Below, in pieces: positions 61,347 to 64,000 of a stretch of 64,000 nt of DNA; the stretch's first letter is position 1; every line of letters starts with the position of its first letter. Source of the DNA: Eriocheir sinensis (taxonomy: Eukaryota > Arthropoda > Malacostraca > Decapoda > Varunidae); the NCBI RefSeq assembly GCF_024679095.1, contig NC_066517.1:21799540-21863539 (forward strand), given 5' to 3'. Position numbers and translations under genes: made by a program. The notes under the pieces were generated by a model that saw nothing but the letters and a program-made list of their open reading frames with translations, was not told where the DNA came from and ran no database searches.

Positions 61347-62571
61347 GCTCTTGACCTAATCACTTGTTGAGATACGTTTGGACTGTGAGGAAGAGGAGGA
61401 GGAAGAGGAGGAGGAATGATTGAAAGGAAGAGCTAAGGAAGAAGAGAAGGAGAAGGGGGAGGAGGAGGAAGATAGAAACGTATGCGGGTGGAGATGATAG
61501 CTCTGAAGGAGGAGGAAGAGGAAGAGGAAGAGGAGGAGGAGGAGGAGGAGAAGTCTATGGAAGCAATTTATTTTAGAGGTGATAGAGTAGCAATAAGGAG
61601 GAGGAGGAGGAGGAGGAGGAGGGGGAAGAGGAGGAGGAGGAGGAGGAGGTGGATTAAACAGTAAAGATGGGAACGCTGAATAAAAAAAATAAAAAAAAAA
61701 AAAAAAAAAACAGGACTGGAAGGAGGAATAAAATCTGAGAAGAAAGAAAAACAAAACTAATAAAAAACTAAAACATGACCCCCCCCCCCGCCCCCCGCCC
61801 CCCACACTCACAGGTAAATGCAGGTAATAAGAGGCAAGAAACACAGGTGAGGTAGTATAACAAGGTAGGTGCGCTTAAATGCAGGTGTGATTACATGAAT
61901 ACAGGTGAGCTTGTGATTGTTAACGTCGTCATCGTCGTAATAGAAGTAGTAGGAGCTGCTGATTGTTACTATTGTTGTTTCATACACACACAAACTCACA
62001 CACACAAAAAAGGAAGAAAGAAATAAAAAATGAAAGTGAAAAGTATATACCCAGGCGAGCTGATATAAGAGAAGTAATAGTTGTTGTTGTTGTTGTTCTT
62101 CTTCTTCATCTTCCACACATACACACAAAAAGAAAGGAAGGGAGGAGAATACAGAGGAAGAGTGATACATACCTAGGTGAGCTTTTTTTTTTTAATTTTT
62201 ACAACAAAGGAGACAGCTCAAGGGCACAAAAAAGGAAACAATAATAAAAAAAAGCCCGCTACTCGCTGCTCCTACAAAAGAAAAAAAAAATCAAAAGAGG
62301 TGGCCGAAAGAGAGGTCAATTTCGGGAGGAGAGGTGTCCTGATACCCTCCTCTTGAAAGCTGATATAAGAGTAGTCATAGTTGTTGATGTTGTTGTTCTT
62401 TTCTTCTTCCATGCATGCACAAAAAAAAGGAAGGAAGGAGAACACAGAGGAAGCGTGATACATACCAGGGCGGGCTGATGGCGACGCAGCTGCAGCATCC
62501 ACGCGTAGTTGTCCCGTAGGAAGCGTAGCGCCGTCTCCACATACTGACTGATCTCCGGGACCGACAACACG
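47016..62571 (-). CDS. RETREG: Reticulophagy regulator (RETREG/FAM134-like) ER-phagy receptor, 3' part
   Basis: ER membrane-shaping protein with a reticulon-homology domain (RHD) and an LC3-interacting region (LIR) that links ER to autophagosomes. Exons (minus): 62571-62466, 50380-50185, 48284-48045 and 47572-47016 (stop). They join in frame to about 365 residues. The first visible exon carries VLSVPEISQYVETALRFL, matching the FAM134 linker. The second carries the second RHD hairpin (LGYMVPGVVLVYLLMMLVM). The third and fourth are acidic/disordered (FMPELQSLEAQAALD, SSDEEEAFMEGL) and end with DDFELISDEE, the family LIR. The first visible exon starts with one base of a split codon, so the N-terminal hairpin exons lie beyond 64000. 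Which of RETREG1/2/3 it corresponds to cannot be told; arthropods may have a single member. Confidence 0.92.
48677..48885. mobile_element. TTAA-flanked CCCGGTAGC MITE, copy 3 (RETREG intron)
   Basis: Termini TTAACCCGGTAGCAGC and GCAGCTACCAGGTTAA. Slightly shortened: one GCGACGGGCC-type repeat at the left end is missing. Confidence 0.88.
49400..50170. repeat. C/T-rich minisatellite in RETREG intron
   Basis: Units of about 100-120 bp (CACTTGTTTGTTTACTCA, CCATTCACTTACTCCCTAAC, CCCACCTTTGTTCACACTCA) grade into CCCTCCCTT tracts next to the donor of the exon at 50185-50380. Confidence 0.85.
51290..52960. repeat. Satellite-like array of about 155-bp monomers
   Basis: Around nine to eleven degenerate monomers carry CTTCCTGTCGCCTGTCTG, GGTAAATATGCAGTTTA, TAGTGGCAGAGGCTATCAAC, TGCTTTCTACCCTGATGTGT, GGGGGCGCTAGAAAGGGG and GTTTGGATGACGAAATTACT. 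The best-preserved monomers lie at about 52050-52540. Inside the large RETREG intron. Confidence 0.9.
53246..53325. repeat. Exact 40-bp tandem duplication
   Basis: CCATAACTATGTCTATAGGA plus the next 20 bases occurs twice head to tail without mismatch. Confidence 0.95.
53530..53785 (-). mobile_element. Possible tRNA-SINE fragment
   Basis: On the minus strand TGCAGTGGTTCGAATCCCTG gives a B box directly after an A-box-like remnant, followed by a body ending near GTATCCCTCGGTAATGG. The head is rearranged. Low certainty. Confidence 0.35.
54215..56250. repeat. Cluster of CT, CA, GA and GT microsatellites
   Basis: Main arrays: CT 54220-54281, CA 54366-54427, CA 55160-55207, CT 55322-55359, CT 55450-55492, GA 55577-55626, CA 55800-55836, CA 55914-55990, CA 56104-56126, GT 56220-56240. 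Cys/Val, Ser/Leu, Arg/Glu and His/Thr frames are repeat artefacts. Confidence 0.97.
56460..57040. repeat. Purine-rich block
   Basis: About 580 bp of GGAAGA/GAAAGGGAAG-like degenerate units, almost free of pyrimidine runs, followed by CA 57048-57095. Confidence 0.85.
57190..57910. repeat. Pyrimidine-rich block
   Basis: TTCTTTCCTTTT grading to CCTTCC/CCACCC-rich sequence, the strand-mirror of the preceding purine block. Confidence 0.85.
58026..58290. repeat. CT, GT and CA microsatellites
   Basis: CT 58026-58119, GT 58161-58202, CA 58244-58290. The GT and CA arrays are inverted with respect to each other with 40 bp between. Confidence 0.97.
58290..58565 (+). mobile_element. tRNA-derived SINE
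   Basis: The head CTCCGTGACGCAACTGGTTA has an A box (TGGTTAGAGCG) and a B box (GGTTCGAGCCC) about 45 bp apart, a body of about 180 bp and a poly-A tail (GGTAAAAAAAAA). The anticodon arm is not a sound tRNA stem-loop, so this is a SINE. It inserted directly beside a CA array. Confidence 0.85.
58583..58905. repeat. (ACT)n and (CCA)n trinucleotide repeats
   Basis: ACT array 58585-58640 followed by CCA/TCA arrays 58660-58810 and again near 58868-58892. Confidence 0.95.
58985..59830. repeat. (AAGGG)n-like purine array
   Basis: About 850 bp of GGGAAGGGAAGG degenerate pentamers, with GGTGAAGG and GGTAAG interruptions. Long Ser/Pro/Leu/Phe frames on the minus strand come from this composition. Confidence 0.95.
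59850..60236. repeat. GA and GATA microsatellites
   Basis: GA 59853-59919 followed by poly-G; GGA 60009-60035; TAGA 60100-60190; GA 60189-60236. Confidence 0.97.
60308..60332. repeat. GT microsatellite
   Basis: About twelve GT units at the left border of the pyrimidine block. Confidence 0.97.
60360..60895. repeat. (CCTCTTCCT)n pyrimidine array
   Basis: Over 500 bp of TTCTCCTCCC and CTTCCTCC units. The long Leu/Pro/Ser/Phe frames here are artefacts. Confidence 0.95.
61000..61710. repeat. Purine-rich block with CT interruption and GGA array
   Basis: GGGAGGAAG-like sequence, a CT array 61292-61343, GGA/GAA arrays 61385-61655 and poly-A at 61690-61710. Confidence 0.93.
62185..62368 (+). repeat. 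Dispersed repeat, family 2, copy 2
   Basis: ACAACAAAGGAGACAGCTCA, GAGGTCAATTTCGGGAGGAG and GTGTCCTGATACCCTCC; matches 12590-12770. Confidence 0.6.
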
Positions 62572-62579
62572 CTGCGGGG

Positions 62580-62945
62580 AGAAAAGGGACAGGGTGAGGA
62601 TACAGGGTGAAAACAGGAGGGCAGGGCATGTAGGGTGACAGGGGGCAGGGTTTGAACAGGATGATAAGGAGTGTAGGGTGACTGGGAGCAGGGGGTGAGG
62701 ATACAGGGTGAGAACAGGAAGGTGGGGCGTGTAGGGTGACAGGGGGCAGGGTGAGAACAGGATGGTAAGAAGTGTAGGATGACTGGGGGCAGGGTGAGGA
62801 TACAGGTTGAGAACAGGATGGTAAAGAGCGTAGGGTGACTGGGGGCAGGGTGAGGATACAGGGTGAGAACATGAAGGCAGGGCGTGTGGGGTGACAGGGG
62901 GCAGGGTGAGGATACAGGGTGAGAAAAGGAAGGCAGGGTGACCGT
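62580..62945. repeat. Minisatellite abutting the RETREG exon
   Basis: Units of about 50 bp in two types alternate: CAGGGTGAGGATACAGGGTG and GAACAGGATGGTAAGGAGTG, with GTAGGGTGACTGGGGGCAGG. It starts within ten bases of the splice acceptor of the exon at 62466-62571 and therefore replaces the usual upstream intron context. Confidence 0.92.
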
Positions 62946-63084
62946 AGAGAACATATTATTCTTTACATCAAGGGAGGCAGCTCAAGCTAAATAAGTAAAT
63001 AAGAAAGGAGGAAGTTAAATAAGCTGATAAGAAGGGAGAGAGAAAAAAATGTTGGGTAGCATAAGAGATGAGAAAGTTAAATAA

Positions 63085-63085
63085 G

Positions 63086-63142
<57 letters not shown>
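63085..63142. repeat. GA microsatellite
   Basis: Nearly pure GA, about 28 units. Confidence 0.97.
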
Positions 63143-63143
<1 letters not shown>

Positions 63144-63259
63144 GGGTAGCATAACAGATAACGAAGCATCATGGATAAGGTAACAGACAACGGTTGAAGA
63201 TATCTGAATGATGACTAAGAGCGACAGGACTTGAGCAGGTCATGTCAAATATATAAAAA

Positions 63260-63710
63260 CAACGGGGCTATAGATGACGTGACCATGCAGAAGGGTAAAA
63301 AAAAAACGCTAATGGAGGAATATAAAGTTGAAACAGAAGGAGAAAAAGAAGAGAAAATGAACGAAGAAGGGAAATTTGAATGGGGAGGAAAGGGAGATAT
63401 ATAAAAGGGGGTTAGATAGAGATAACGTGACCATAGAGGGAAAAAAATGGCGAGGGAAGGATGTGAAGCTGAAATACAGGGAGAAAAAGAAGAGAAAACG
63501 AATGGAAAAGGGAAATTATATTGGGGATGAGAGGTAAAGAAATTAATGAAGGGATAAAGGGATTGGGGATGACGTGACCACAAAAGTGTTGGAAGGATGC
63601 GATGTTGAAACAGAGGGAGAAAAAGAAGAGATCATGAATGGAGAGAGAAAATTTTAATGTGGATGGTACGGAGAGAATTGAATAAGGGAGTTAGAGATGA
63701 AGTGACCGAA
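63260..63710. repeat. Tandem repeat of about 150 bp
   Basis: Three to four units with GATGACGTGACCA, GGGAGAAAAAGAAGAGA and GGGGATGANAGG-type blocks, spaced about 130-150 bp. Confidence 0.85.
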
Positions 63711-64000
63711 AAAAGGAGGTCAATCGGGTTCTCGTGAGTGTTTCTTTAGGTTCATGGTACAGAAGAAGGGTCAAACTACCACCAGGGTCATAGAACTATC
63801 CCTGGAAATGCCCACAACTCCTATGCAAGCCTTGTCAAATAGGTGTTCTTGGGCGACGAAATGTTTGATAATTCGACCCCGAAAGAAGAAAAAAATGGAA
63901 AAAGGAGGTCAATCGGATTCTCATGAGTGTTTCTTTAAGTTCATGGTACAGAAGAAGGATCAAACTACCACCAGAGGCATACAACTATCCCTGGAAATGC
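63709..64000 (+). repeat. Dispersed repeat, family 1, two tandem copies
   Basis: GGAGGTCAATCGGNTTCTC, GGTTCATGGTACAGAAGAAG/AGTTCATGGTACAGAAGAAG and CAAACTACCACCAG occur twice about 190 bp apart; the second copy is cut by the window edge. Related to 7318-7470. Confidence 0.8.

Overview
The window reads as nuclear DNA of an arthropod, most likely a decapod crustacean. This is an inference from intron-rich genes with animal-type splice sites, very dense microsatellites (AAT, CA, CT/GA, GATA), tRNA-derived SINEs, CR1- and RTE-like LINE remnants and many short inverted-repeat elements. No operons, CRISPR arrays or prokaryotic features are present. Species cannot be fixed from the sequence alone.

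All recognisable genes lie on the minus strand, so transcription runs from high to low coordinates. From the right edge they are: (1) the 3' part of a reticulophagy regulator (RETREG/FAM134) gene, four exons from 62571 to 47016, with its 5' exons beyond the right edge; (2) an RNF14-like RBR E3 ubiquitin ligase, copy B (38602-34705, six coding exons); (3) a second RNF14-like gene, copy A (24967-20682), with the same exon-intron plan; (4) the 5' three quarters of HD-PTP/PTPN23 (myopic), twelve coding exons from 17590 to 3738. The HD-PTP exons join in frame to about 1483 residues (BRO1 domain, V domain, very long proline/glutamine-rich region). The open donor after the last exon means the phosphatase exons lie beyond the left edge.

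The RNF14 genes sit in a tandem segmental duplication, about 18850-27377 and 27933-41147. The duplicates share introns and flanks but carry private insertions. Copy A alone holds LINE fragments (flank, intron 1, intron 3) and a near-perfect 278-bp palindrome. Copy B alone holds about 5.7 kb downstream of the gene with its own small DNA transposons. Divergence rises from the 5' exons (about 97% identical by hand count) to the last RING2 exon (about 82%), while the 3' flank is again highly similar.

The rest is repeat DNA. Intron 1 of HD-PTP holds a CR1-like LINE broken by two foldback elements. Three 209-224 bp TTAA-flanked MITEs of one family lie at 35.6, 44.9 and 48.7 kb. The 12-kb RETREG intron (50.4-62.5 kb) holds an array of about 155-bp monomers and then about 8 kb of microsatellites and alternating homopurine/homopyrimidine blocks. 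The genes act in related processes (ESCRT/endosomal sorting, ubiquitin signalling at stalled ribosomes, ER-phagy), but nothing in the sequence shows they are co-regulated. I did not find a convincing new molecular system. The most unusual items are the duplicated, asymmetrically diverging RNF14 pair, the long palindrome, the extended HD-PTP proline-rich exon and the structured RETREG intron.
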